NCBI RefSeq assembly: GCF_004343775.1
Contig: NZ_PTXL01000006.1
Location: 248,001 to 312,000, forward strand
Direction: 5' to 3'
From: Burkholderia sp. SRS-46
GTDB lineage: Bacteria; Pseudomonadota; Gammaproteobacteria; Burkholderiales; Burkholderiaceae
Length of the DNA: 64,000 nucleotides
In this document: one piece after another, positions 44,905-53,733 of the stretch
Layout: each line of letters begins with the position of its first letter
How positions within the stretch are numbered: the stretch's first letter is position 1
Made by a program: the position numbers and the translations under genes
Notes under the pieces: generated by a model
Database searches by the model: none
What the model saw: the letters and a program-made list of their open reading frames with translations, nothing else
Told to the model about the DNA's origin: nothing

Positions 44905-46383
44905 TCAGCTCAGGTCGACCGGCACGAAGATCTGTGCATTGTCGCGCTGAATCAGCAGCGCAAGGCTGTTGCCCGCGTTCTTCACCGCGTCGCGCAGCTG
45001 CTCGGGGCTCGTCACCGGGCGGCCGTTCACCGCGAGGATCACGTCACCCGGCTGGATGCCCGCCGTTGCGGCGGGGCCGCCCGCCTGCTGCACGATCAGC
45101 CCGTGCGACAGCTGCGTTGCGTTGCGCTCCTGCGGCGACAGCGGCCGCACCGCGACGCCGAGCCGGCCCTGCTCGACCGGGCCGCCGTCGTTCGATGCGA
45201 GCTTGGTGTCGGCCAGCGAGCCGAGCGTCACGCTGATCGTCTTCTTCGACTTGTCGCGCCACACCTGCAGATCGGCCTTCGAGCCGGGCTTCAGGCTCGC
45301 GATCTGCGACGGCAGCGCCGTCGAATCGGCGACCGGCATGCCGTTGACCGCCAGGATCACGTCGCCGGGCAGCAGGCCCGCCTTCGCGGCCGGGCCGTTC
45401 GGATCGACCGAGCTGACGAGCGCGCCGTCCGGCTTCTGCAGCCCGAACGAGCTCGCGAGCGTCTGGTTCATGCCCTGCACCGCAACGCCCAGGCGGCCGC
45501 GGCTCACGTGGCCCGTCTTCACGAGCTCGTCCTTGACCTTGATCGCCTCGTTGATCGGAATCGCGAACGACAGGCCCTGGAAGCCGCCCGTCTGCGAATA
45601 GATCATCGAGTTGATGCCGATCACCTCGCCCTTCAGGTTGAACAGCGGGCCGCCCGAGTTGCCGGGGTTGACCGGCACGTCGGTCTGGATGAACGGCGTG
45701 TAGTTCTCGTCGGGCAGCGCGCGCGATTTCGCGCTGATGATGCCGGAGGTCACCGTGTTGTCGAAGCCGTACGGCGAGCCGATCGCGACCACCCACTGGC
45801 CGACCTTGCTCTGCGCCGGATCGCCGATCTTCACCGTCGGCAGCCCGCCCGCGTCGATCTTCAGCACCGCGACGTCGGACTGCTTGTCCGCGCCGACCAC
45901 CTTCGCCTTGTATTCGCGCTTGTCGGTCAGCTTGACGGTGACGACGTTCGCGCCGTCGATCACGTGCGCATTCGTCAGGATATAGCCGTCCGGGCTGATG
46001 ATGAACCCGGAGCCGAGGCTCGCGCTCGGCTGGTCGTCCGGCTGCGCGTCGCCGCCCATGCCGGGCACCTGGCCGTAGAAGTGCTTGAAGAACTGGTAGA
46101 ACGGGTCGCTCGGGTCCATCGGCAGCTGCGGCACGCGCCGCGCCACCTGCTTCACGACGTGCTTGGCGCTGATGTTCACGACCGCCGGGCCGTAGGTCTC
46201 CACCAGCCCGGAGAAGTCGGGGATGCCGGTCTTCGCGGCCGCTTCGGCCGGCATCAGCGCGGCCGCCTGCGCGGGCGTGATGATCTGCGGATCGGCGTGC
46301 CGGGTGCCCGCGACGTAGGCGGCGGACAGCGCGGCCGCCACCGCGACGGCAATGGCGCCACGCGCAAGGAATCGGGTGTTCAT
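44905..46383 (-). CDS. htrA: Periplasmic serine protease HtrA/DegP (MucD type)
   Basis: 492 aa: signal peptide (about 1-25), trypsin-like domain with His140 (TNAHV), Asp170 (SDVAVLKI) and Ser243 (GNSGGPLFN), then two PDZ domains (about 290-385 and 400-490, each with GLLPGDVILAVNG- or GIQPGDVILAVNG-type carboxylate loops). Degrades and refolds misfolded envelope proteins. In B. cenocepacia an HtrA in this position, next to a two-component system, is needed for stress tolerance and persistence in vivo; the same arrangement is found here 87 bp upstream. Confidence 0.95.
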   Translation of the reverse strand: MNTRFLARGAIAVAVAAALSAAYVAGTRHADPQIITPAQAAALMPAEAAAKTGIPDFSGLVETYGPAVVNISAKHVVKQVARRVPQLPMDPSDPFYQFFKHFYGQVPGMGGDAQPDDQPSASLGSGFIISPDGYILTNAHVIDGANVVTVKLTDKREYKAKVVGADKQSDVAVLKIDAGGLPTVKIGDPAQSKVGQWVVAIGSPYGFDNTVTSGIISAKSRALPDENYTPFIQTDVPVNPGNSGGPLFNLKGEVIGINSMIYSQTGGFQGLSFAIPINEAIKVKDELVKTGHVSRGRLGVAVQGMNQTLASSFGLQKPDGALVSSVDPNGPAAKAGLLPGDVILAVNGMPVADSTALPSQIASLKPGSKADLQVWRDKSKKTISVTLGSLADTKLASNDGGPVEQGRLGVAVRPLSPQERNATQLSHGLIVQQAGGPAATAGIQPGDVILAVNGRPVTSPEQLRDAVKNAGNSLALLIQRDNAQIFVPVDLS

Positions 46384-46470
46384 CGTAGGACCTCCTCTTT
46401 GTTGGATGCAGCGTAACGGCGCTGACTTAAAGGAGGCTTAACCGGCCCTAACCCGCGCGAACGGCCCGCA

Positions 46471-47808
46471 TCAGACGGCCGCCGGCGCCTTGGCCGGCAC
46501 GTCGGCGTCGCGGAACACGACGCTGACGAGCAGGCCGCCCGTCGCCGCGTCGCCGAGCGACACCAGCGCGCCCTGCTGCGTCGCGACGCGCTTGACGATC
46601 GCGAGCCCGAGCCCGCTGCCCGACACGTCGGTGCGCGCCCGCGCGGAGCTGTCGCGATAGAAGCGGTCGAACACGCGCTCGCGCTCGTCGGCCGGGATGC
46701 CCGGCCCGCTGTCGCCGATCTGCACGCAGGCGCGCCCGGCCGCGTCGCGTGTCAGCGACACGTCGATGCGGCCGCCGTCGGGCGTGTACTTGACCGCGTT
46801 GTCGAGCAGGTTGCCGAACATCACGCGCAGCGCGGCGACGTCGGCGACCACCCGCGCGGGCCGGGCCTCCTCGAAACCGAGATCGATGTCGCGCCGCTGC
46901 GCGAGCGGCGCATGCGCGGCCACGCATTCGGCGAGCAGCGCCTGCAGGTCGAGCGGTTCGCGCACCGTGCCGCCGTCCGGTTCCGCGCGCGCGAGCGCGA
47001 GCAGCTGCTCGGCGAGCCGCGTCGCGCGCGTCACGCCGTCCTGCAGGTCGACGAGCGCCTCGCGGCGCGACGCGTCGTCCTTCGCGCGCGCGACGAGCTG
47101 CGCCTGGATCTGTACGGCCGCGAGCGGCGTGCGCAGCTCGTGCGCGGCGTCGGCGACGAACGCCTTCTGCGTGTCGAGCGCGGCCGACAGCCGCGCGAGC
47201 AGCCCGTTCAGCGCGTGCACGAGCGGCTGCACCTCGAGCGGCAGCGGCGAATCGGCCAGCGGATCGAGCGCCTCCGGCCGGCGCGCCTCGACCGCGCGGG
47301 TGACGCGCCGCAGCGGCGCGAGCCCGCGCCCGACGATCATCCACACCGCCGCGCCGAGGAATGGCAGCAGCACGATCAGCGGCCACAGCGTGCGCAGCGC
47401 GACGTTCGCCGCGAGCCGGTTGCGCACCGACAGCGGCTGCGCGAGCTGCACGACGTTGTCGCCGACGATCGCGCCGTACACGCGCCATTCGCCGCGGTCG
47501 GTGCGCTCGGTCGAGAAGCCGAGCTCGGCGCGCGGCGCGATCGGCGCGCGCGGATGCGAGAAGTACATCAGCACGCCGTTGCGGTTCCAGATCTGGATCA
47601 CGATGCCTTCGTCGCCGTTGGTGCGCGAGCCGAACACCTGCGAGAACGGCTCGGACGGCAGCGCCGCGGCGATCTCCTGCAGCTGGTAGTCGAACAGCTC
47701 GTTCGCCTCCGCGAGCGCCTGCCGGTAGATCAGCCAGCCCGCGACGCCCACGCCGGCGACGACGATCGCCAGCAGCCAGATCAGCAATTGATGACGAATC
47801 GACCTCAC
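46471..47808 (-). CDS. Sensor histidine kinase
   Basis: 445 aa, EnvZ/QseC-like: TM1 (8-27), a periplasmic domain of about 110 aa, TM2 (139-158), HAMP-like region (160-215), HisKA with His223 in AAHELRTPLAAVQ, and an HATPase domain with N-box FGNLLDNAVKYTPDGG, IGDSGPGIPADE (G1) and SGLGLAIVKR (G2). It begins with GTG, 3 nt after the regulator's stop, and probably phosphorylates that regulator in response to envelope stress. Confidence 0.92.
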   Translation of the reverse strand: MRSIRHQLLIWLLAIVVAGVGVAGWLIYRQALAEANELFDYQLQEIAAALPSEPFSQVFGSRTNGDEGIVIQIWNRNGVLMYFSHPRAPIAPRAELGFSTERTDRGEWRVYGAIVGDNVVQLAQPLSVRNRLAANVALRTLWPLIVLLPFLGAAVWMIVGRGLAPLRRVTRAVEARRPEALDPLADSPLPLEVQPLVHALNGLLARLSAALDTQKAFVADAAHELRTPLAAVQIQAQLVARAKDDASRREALVDLQDGVTRATRLAEQLLALARAEPDGGTVREPLDLQALLAECVAAHAPLAQRRDIDLGFEEARPARVVADVAALRVMFGNLLDNAVKYTPDGGRIDVSLTRDAAGRACVQIGDSGPGIPADERERVFDRFYRDSSARARTDVSGSGLGLAIVKRVATQQGALVSLGDAATGGLLVSVVFRDADVPAKAPAAV

Positions 47809-47811
47809 GCG

Positions 47812-48474
47812 TCAGCTTTCCTTGACGACCATGTAGCCGAGCCCGCGCACGTTGCGGATCAGGTCCGAGCCGAGCTTCTTGCGCAGTGCGTGGATATAGA
47901 CCTCGACGGTGTTGCTGCCGATTTCCTCGCCCCAGCCGTACATCTTCTCCTCGAGCTGGCTCTTCGACAGCACCGCGCCCGGCCGCGCGAGCAGCGCCTC
48001 GAGCAGCGCGAACTCGCGCGCCGACAGCGCGACCGGCGCGCCGTCGAGCGTCACCTGGTGCGACGCCGGATCGAGCGTCAGCCCGCCGTGGCGGATCAGC
48101 GACTCGCTGCGCCCCGACTGGCGGCGGATCAGCGCGCGCATCCGCGCGCCGAGCTCGTCGAGATCGAACGGCTTGACGAGGTAGTCGTCGGCGCCCGCGT
48201 CGAGCCCCTTCACGCGATCGGCCACCGCGTCGCGCGCGGTGACGATCAGCACCGGCAGCGCCAGGCCGCGCGCGCGCAGCGTGCGCAGCACGTCGATGCC
48301 GTCGCGCTTCGGCAGGCCCAGGTCGAGCAGCAGCAGGTCGTACGCCTCGCCGCCGAGCGCGGTGAGCGCCGCCTCGCCGTCCTGCACCCAGTCGACCGCG
48401 AAGCCGTCCGAGCGCAGCGCCTTGCGCACGCCCTCGGCGATCATCCGGTCGTCTTCGACTAGCAATATCCGCAT
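47812..48474 (-). CDS. OmpR-family response regulator
   Basis: 220 aa. Receiver domain with acidic pocket EDD (7-9), phospho-acceptor Asp51 (LLLLDLGLPKRDG) and the conserved T/K (VTARD, VKPFDL); winged-helix DNA-binding domain with LSAREFALLEALLARPGAVLSK and GEEIGSNTVEVYIHALRKKL. PmrA/QseB subgroup. Start at MRILLVEDD; an ATG four codons upstream (48486) is also possible. First gene of regulator-kinase-htrA. Confidence 0.92.
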   Translation of the reverse strand: MRILLVEDDRMIAEGVRKALRSDGFAVDWVQDGEAALTALGGEAYDLLLLDLGLPKRDGIDVLRTLRARGLALPVLIVTARDAVADRVKGLDAGADDYLVKPFDLDELGARMRALIRRQSGRSESLIRHGGLTLDPASHQVTLDGAPVALSAREFALLEALLARPGAVLSKSQLEEKMYGWGEEIGSNTVEVYIHALRKKLGSDLIRNVRGLGYMVVKES

Positions 48475-48655
48475 CTGGGTCGGCATCCGTGGGACGAGTG
48501 AGACATGCCGACCATTGTAGCGCCGCGAATCGCGTGCGCCGCACGAAAGCCGAGCCGATGCGCGGTTTCGTCGGACCTGCGCGCACTTGTCTCTACAATG
48601 TGCGCTTTGGCGCCGCGCGCGCGTCGCTCCCGCATCCGCTTTCCCGTATTCGTCC

Positions 48656-50188
48656 ATGCCGATTTCCGTCCTTGCCGCCCGGTTCGCGCCCCGCGCCCGC
48701 CTCTGCCTGCGCGCCGCCGCCGTCCTCTCCGCCTGCACCGCCCTCGCCTTCGCGCCGTCCGCGCAAGCCCGCAAGAAAGCGCTCAAGCCGGCGCACAAGC
48801 CGCCCGTCGTGTCCGCCGCCGCGCGCGCGGCCGGGCTGCCGCCAGCCGTGCTCGTCGCGCTGCAGCGCGCGAAGGTGCCGGCATCGGCGATGAGCGTGGT
48901 GGTCGAGCGGGTCGGCGACCCGGCGCCGCTGATCGCATGGAACGCGAGCCGCCCGATGCTGCCGGCGTCGACGATGAAGCTCGTGACGACCTGGTCGGGC
49001 CTGTCGATCCTCGGCCCCGACTTCCGCTGGCGCACGAGCGCGTACGCGGACGGCCCGGTCGACCCGGACGGCACGCTGCAGGGCAACCTCTACATCAAGG
49101 GCACCGGCGATCCGAAGCTCGTGCCGGAGGAGCTGGTCGACCTCGTCGAGAAGATCCGCAAGGCCGGCATCCGCCGCGTGAACGGCGGCCTCGTGCTCGA
49201 CAAGACCTATTTCGCGGCGTCGACGCGCGACCTGCCGGCGTTCGACGACGACGCGAGCGCGCCGTACAACGTCGGCCCCGATCCGTTGCTGTATGCGTTC
49301 AAGGCGATCTCGTTCACGGTGACGCCGGGCGACGACGGCAAGGTCGCGGTCGACGTGCTGCCGCCGCTCGCGAACCTGTCGATCGACAACCAGCTCTACG
49401 AAGGCGGCGGCTCGTGCGGCGCGGCCGCGTCGGCCGCGCGCCCGACGCTGACGGCCGGCGACGGCATGCTGACCGCGTCGTTCTCGGGCGACGTCCCGCT
49501 GCGCTGCGGCGCGCGCACGACCAACCTCGCGATCCTCGACCACACCACCTTCTTCGCGCGCGGTTTCCTCGCGCTGTGGCAGCAGGACGGCGGCACCATC
49601 GCGGGCCCCGTCAGCGAGGGCAAGGTGCCGACCACCGCGCGGCCCGTCGCCGTGCATCACAGCCCGGTGCTCGGCAGCGTCGTCTACGACATCAACAAGT
49701 TCAGCAACAACGTGATGGCGCGCAACCTGTTCCTGACGATCGGCGCGGAAAGCGGCAGGCCGCCGGCGACGCCCGAGCAGTCGAGCCGCGTGATCCGCGC
49801 GTTCCTGCAGAAGAACGGCATCGCGATGCCCGAGCTCGTGCTCGACAACGGCTCGGGGCTGTCGCGCGACGAGCACGTGAGCGCGCAGTCGCTCGCCGCG
49901 CTGCTGCAGGCCGCGAACGCGAGCCCGGTCGCGCAGGCGTTCATCGATTCGCTGCCGATCGCGGGCATCGACGGCACGATGAAGAACCGCCTCACCAACG
50001 CGGGCGTGCTCGGCAACGCGCACATCAAGACCGGCACGCTGCGCGACGTGCGCGCGATCGCAGGCTACGTCGCGGGCGCGGACGGCACGAGCTACATCGT
50101 CGTCAGCTTCATCAACGACGAGCATGCGGAAGCCGCGCGCGCCGCGCACGACAGCCTGCTCGAATGGATCTACGCGGGCGCGCACTGA
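48656..50188 (+). CDS. dacB: D-alanyl-D-alanine carboxypeptidase/endopeptidase (PBP4, DacB)
   Basis: 510 aa penicillin-binding protein of the S13 peptidase family. Signal peptide ends about residue 38 (AQA). Active-site motifs: SxxK as STMK at 105-108, SxN as SNN in INKFSNNVMARN, and KTG in HIKTGTLRDVRA. Cleaves crosslinks and trims pentapeptides in peptidoglycan. ATG at 48656 opens directly before a normal signal peptide, so it is preferred to 48587. Divergent from the response regulator gene. Confidence 0.94.
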   Translation: MPISVLAARFAPRARLCLRAAAVLSACTALAFAPSAQARKKALKPAHKPPVVSAAARAAGLPPAVLVALQRAKVPASAMSVVVERVGDPAPLIAWNASRPMLPASTMKLVTTWSGLSILGPDFRWRTSAYADGPVDPDGTLQGNLYIKGTGDPKLVPEELVDLVEKIRKAGIRRVNGGLVLDKTYFAASTRDLPAFDDDASAPYNVGPDPLLYAFKAISFTVTPGDDGKVAVDVLPPLANLSIDNQLYEGGGSCGAAASAARPTLTAGDGMLTASFSGDVPLRCGARTTNLAILDHTTFFARGFLALWQQDGGTIAGPVSEGKVPTTARPVAVHHSPVLGSVVYDINKFSNNVMARNLFLTIGAESGRPPATPEQSSRVIRAFLQKNGIAMPELVLDNGSGLSRDEHVSAQSLAALLQAANASPVAQAFIDSLPIAGIDGTMKNRLTNAGVLGNAHIKTGTLRDVRAIAGYVAGADGTSYIVVSFINDEHAEAARAAHDSLLEWIYAGAH

Positions 50189-50198
50189 GCCATGGCCA

Positions 50199-50220
50199 GG
50201 CCGGGCGGGCCCGCCCGGCC
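50199..50220. repeat. Perfect 22-bp GC palindrome downstream of dacB
   Basis: A fully self-complementary 22-bp sequence (left half GGCCGGGCGGG) 10 bp after the dacB stop. Without a T-run it is not a classical terminator, but it could form a strong 3' stem or a cruciform. Confidence 0.6.
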
Positions 50221-50426
50221 CGCGCGCAAGCCGCCCCCGAAAAACAGGGCCGCACCGCCCGGCCCCGCTCGGCGCGGTTTCGGTAGAAACCCTGTTCTCT
50301 GAGGGAACCCTCTACGCTCCCCCCTCGCCTAGCACGACCCGATTGCGTAGGCTGTTGGCCTGACCAATATCGATAGGGCCGCAGGCCCGGCCACATGGCT
50401 TGCAGGGGATAGGAGGAGACACGTCC

Positions 50427-51344
50427 ATGCGATTCGACGTCGAATTGCTTCTGCTCGCGCTGGCGCCCGTCTTCCTGTTCTGCATCGGCTGGGAGGCCTG
50501 GCACCTCGCCCGCACCCGTCCGCAGGACGCCGTCTACGGCTGGCGGGACACGCTGTGCAACGCGGCGCTCGCGCTGATGCACCAGGGCGCGGACAAGGTC
50601 GCGTGGCTGTTCGTGATTCCCGTTTATGCGTATTGCTACCAGCACTACCGCCTGTTCACGTGGCAGGACGGCTGGCTGTCGTTCGCCGTGCTGTTCGTCG
50701 CGCAGGACCTGCTCTACTACGTGTTCCATCGCGCGAGCCATCGCGTGCGCTGGCTGTGGGCCGCGCACGTCGTGCACCACTCGTCCGAGCGGATGAACTT
50801 CTCCACCGCGATGCGCCAGAGCCTGATGTACCCGATCGCCGGCATGTGGGCGTTCTGGCTGCCGCTCGCGTTCCTCGGCTTCCCCCCGCAGCAGATCGTC
50901 GGCATCGTGCTGATCAACCTCGCGTTCCAGTTCTTCGTCCACACGCAGGCGGTCGGCAAGCTCGGCTGGGTCGAGTACGTATTCAACACGCCGTCGATCC
51001 ATCGCGCGCATCACGCCCGCAACGCGCGCTACATCGACCGCAACTACGCCGGCGTGCTGGTGATCTGGGATCGCCTGTTCGGCAGCTTCGTCGAGGAGGC
51101 GCCGGCCGATCCGCCGCAATACGGGATCGTCGAGCGGCTCGGCTCGAACAACCCGCTCGTCGCGACGTTCCACGAGTGGGGCTCGATGGCCGCCGACGCG
51201 TGGCGCGTCCCCGGCTGGCGCAACAAGCTGCACGCCGTTTTCGGCCCGCCCGAATGGGCGAGCGCTTATCATGCCCGCATCGCCGACGCCGCCGTTGACG
51301 ATCCTCGCACCGCGCCGCTCGCGGGCACGCACCGACAACATTAG
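50427..51344 (+). CDS. Sterol desaturase/fatty-acid hydroxylase superfamily membrane protein
   Basis: 305 aa with four or five helices in the first 200 residues and the diiron histidine boxes of the ERG3/FAH superfamily: HRASH, HVVHH, and HRAHH with further His nearby (THQ-type HEW). Uses O2 to hydroxylate or desaturate a lipid chain; bacterial substrates may be hopanoids, ornithine lipids or carotenoids, and the sequence does not choose. AGGAGGAGAC at 50411-50420 fixes the ATG at 50427. Confidence 0.88.
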   Translation: MRFDVELLLLALAPVFLFCIGWEAWHLARTRPQDAVYGWRDTLCNAALALMHQGADKVAWLFVIPVYAYCYQHYRLFTWQDGWLSFAVLFVAQDLLYYVFHRASHRVRWLWAAHVVHHSSERMNFSTAMRQSLMYPIAGMWAFWLPLAFLGFPPQQIVGIVLINLAFQFFVHTQAVGKLGWVEYVFNTPSIHRAHHARNARYIDRNYAGVLVIWDRLFGSFVEEAPADPPQYGIVERLGSNNPLVATFHEWGSMAADAWRVPGWRNKLHAVFGPPEWASAYHARIADAAVDDPRTAPLAGTHRQH

Positions 51345-51437
51345 AATTTTTCAGCCAACGGCCGCCGCGCGACCCGAACCTGAGCGGGCAAGCGGCAGAT
51401 GCACGACATCAGGCCATATCTACGAGGAGATCCATCG

Positions 51438-52574
51438 ATGCAACAACAACGACCCGCACCGTCCCGCGCACGGCAACGCCTGCTGCGCACCGCTCAGGTC
51501 GCGATCGCCGGCGCGGCGTTCGCGCTGCTCGCCGCATGCGGCGGCGGCGACGACAACAACAACAACGCGTCCAGCACGCCGCCGTCCGGCGTGAAGATGC
51601 AGATCGTGTCGTTCGGCGACAGCCTGTCCGACGCCGGCACCTACTCGCGGATCCTGCTCGGCTACGGCGGCGGGCGCTTCACGACCAACCCGGGGCAGGT
51701 CTGGACGCAGAACGTCGCGGCGTACTACGGCGACACGCTGCAGCCGGCCAACGAGGGCGGCTTCGGCGTCCCGCTGCAGGCGACGGGCGGCCTCGGCTAT
51801 GCGCAGGGCGGCTCGCGCGTCACGCTGCAGCCGGGCCTCGGCCATGCGAACGCGAGCGTCGCGAATGCGGATTTCGCACAGGCGACGACGATGCCGGTCG
51901 CCGACCAGGTCAAGCAATACCTGTCGCAGCACGGCAGCTTCAACGCAGGCCAGATCGTGCTGATCAACGGCGGCGCGAACGACATCTTCTACCAGGCCCA
52001 GGTCGCGCAGGCGCAGGGCAACACGCCGGCCGCGCAGCTCGCGGCGGCGCAGGCGATCGGCCTCGCCGCGCAGCAGCTCGGCGGGCTCGTGAAGCAGATC
52101 GTCGCGGCGGGCGCCACGCACGTGTTCGTGTCGAACGTGCCGGACATCGGCGGCACGCCGCTCGCGCTGCAAGGCGGCACGCAGGTCGTGTTCACGCAAC
52201 TGTCGGGGCTGTTCAACAAGACGCTCGCGGGCACGCTGGCCGCGCTCCAGGTCGATCCGACGAAGTACAAGCTGGTCGACGTGTTCACGTGGCAGGACGG
52301 CATCGCGGCGGCCTACCAGGCGAACGGCTTCACCGTGTCGAACACCGACACCGCGTGCAACCTGAAGGCGATGGTGGCGGCCGCAACGAAGTTCGGCTCG
52401 CCGGTGCCGACCGCCTTCGGCTCGTCGCTGTTCTGCTCGCCGCAGACCTACACGACGCCGAACGCGGACCAGACCTACATGTTCGCCGACACAGTGCACC
52501 CGTCGACGCGCCTGCACGCGCTGTACGCGCAGTTCGTCCAGCAGCAGATCGCGTCGACCGGCGTCGGCAAGTAA
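51438..52574 (+). CDS. GDSL-family lipase/esterase lipoprotein
   Basis: 378 aa SGNH/GDSL hydrolase with a lipobox LAAC (Cys34), then a short Gly/Asp/Asn linker with NNNN. Block I FGDSLSDAG (Ser62), block III GGAND, and block V FADTVHPST (Asp and His) supply the catalytic residues. This is the phospholipase/lecithinase-like PlaA-type without an autotransporter barrel. GAGGAGA precedes ATG 51438. Located on the outer surface of the inner or outer membrane; substrate unknown. A strong terminator ends the unit. Confidence 0.9.
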   Translation: MQQQRPAPSRARQRLLRTAQVAIAGAAFALLAACGGGDDNNNNASSTPPSGVKMQIVSFGDSLSDAGTYSRILLGYGGGRFTTNPGQVWTQNVAAYYGDTLQPANEGGFGVPLQATGGLGYAQGGSRVTLQPGLGHANASVANADFAQATTMPVADQVKQYLSQHGSFNAGQIVLINGGANDIFYQAQVAQAQGNTPAAQLAAAQAIGLAAQQLGGLVKQIVAAGATHVFVSNVPDIGGTPLALQGGTQVVFTQLSGLFNKTLAGTLAALQVDPTKYKLVDVFTWQDGIAAAYQANGFTVSNTDTACNLKAMVAAATKFGSPVPTAFGSSLFCSPQTYTTPNADQTYMFADTVHPSTRLHALYAQFVQQQIASTGVGK

Positions 52575-52607
52575 GCACCGCGCGCGGCCCCTTCGCGGCC
52601 GCAAACG

Positions 52608-52644
52608 AAAACGCCCGACCGGTTCGCCGGTCGGGCGTTTTTTT
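52608..52644 (+). terminator. Intrinsic terminator of the GDSL lipoprotein gene
   Basis: A 15-bp perfect stem (ACGCCCGACCGG core, 52608-52622) closed by a TTCG tetraloop (52623-52626), followed by seven T. It lies between convergent genes and its A-rich left flank could also serve the minus strand. Confidence 0.95.
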
Positions 52645-52693
52645 GTCATGGGTCGCTGGTCGGCGCGTCCGGCTCCGGCCACGCGGGGCCGCC

Positions 52694-53722
52694 CTACTCC
52701 TGCGCCTCGAACGCGGCCGCCGCGCGGCCCAGGCGATCGTTGACCGCGATCCACTCGACGGTGTCCGGCAGCTTCTCGACGAGGATCCGCGCAACCTGCG
52801 CGCGGTCGAGCGTGCGCAGCATCCCGTACAGCTCGCGCGCATACGCCTGCGGATCTTCCGGCGCGGCGACGAAATGGATGTCGGCGGCCTGCGCCCAGTG
52901 GCCCGCGCGCGACGCGCGGGCGACCAGCGCGACCCGCTCGCCCGCCGCATGCGCGGCCGCGAGCTGCGGCTCGAGCGCGTCGAACGGCAGCAGCGCGAGC
53001 GGCGTGCGCGGCGCGTAATGCGCCTTCAGCGTGCCGGACGCGCGCGGGGCGGTGGCATCGCTGCCGTCCGGCAGCCGCGGCACGCGGCCGAGCACGTCGG
53101 CGATCTGCCGCGGGCTCACGTGGCCCGGGCGCAGCAGCGCCGGGAAGCCGCGCGACAGGTCGAGGATCGTCGACTCGATGCCGACTTCCGACGGCCCGCC
53201 GTCGAGCACGTGCACCGTGTCGCCGAACTCGTCGCGCACGTGCTCCGCTGTGGTCGGGCTCACGTGTCCGAACCGGTTCGCGGACGGCGCCGCGACGCCG
53301 CCGTGGCCGCCGCGCAGCGCGCTGAACGCGGCCAGCAGCGCCTGCGCGACCGGATGCGACGGGCAGCGCAGGCCGACCGAGTCCTGGCCGCCGCTCACCG
53401 CGTCCGGAATGCGCGGATGGCGCTTCAGGATCAGCGTCAGCGGGCCCGGCCAGAACGCGTCGATGAGCGCCTGCGCATCGGCCGGCAGCGCGTCGACCCA
53501 GTAGCCCGGATCGCCGCCCGGCGGCAGGTGCACGATCACCGGATGGTTCGCCGGCCGGCCCTTCGCGGCGTAGATGCGCGCGACCGCGTCGGGGTTGGCC
53601 GCGTCGCCGCCGAGCCCGTAGACGGTCTCGGTCGGGAACGCGACGAGCTGCCCCGCATCGAGCAGCGCGGCGGCCGCGTCGATCTGCTCGCGCGTCACGG
53701 AGGTCGGAAGATCGGAGGACAT
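52694..53722 (-). CDS. tsaC: L-threonylcarbamoyladenylate synthase (Sua5 long form)
   Basis: Makes threonylcarbamoyl-AMP from threonine, bicarbonate and ATP for t6A37 of ANN-decoding tRNAs. 342 aa: YrdC domain (about 10-215: VAFPTETVYGLGG, KGRPANHPVIVHL, FWPGPLTLIL, SVGLRCPSHPVAQALL, APSANRFGHVSPT) and the Sua5 C-terminal domain joined by ASGTLKAHYAPRTPLAL. 11 bp after purK, so it is cotranscribed with purine genes. Confidence 0.94.
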   Translation of the reverse strand: MSSDLPTSVTREQIDAAAALLDAGQLVAFPTETVYGLGGDAANPDAVARIYAAKGRPANHPVIVHLPPGGDPGYWVDALPADAQALIDAFWPGPLTLILKRHPRIPDAVSGGQDSVGLRCPSHPVAQALLAAFSALRGGHGGVAAPSANRFGHVSPTTAEHVRDEFGDTVHVLDGGPSEVGIESTILDLSRGFPALLRPGHVSPRQIADVLGRVPRLPDGSDATAPRASGTLKAHYAPRTPLALLPFDALEPQLAAAHAAGERVALVARASRAGHWAQAADIHFVAAPEDPQAYARELYGMLRTLDRAQVARILVEKLPDTVEWIAVNDRLGRAAAAFEAQE

Positions 53723-53733
53723 CGGCACGGCGC

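Noticed and set aside
46448..48586. 712-residue frame over the two-component genes
   Set aside because: It has no recognisable domain, whereas both kinase and regulator motifs are complete in other frames.
48593..50185. 530-residue frame opposite dacB
   Set aside because: Arg/Ala-rich shadow; PBP4 motifs SxxK, SxN and KTG are all intact on the plus strand.
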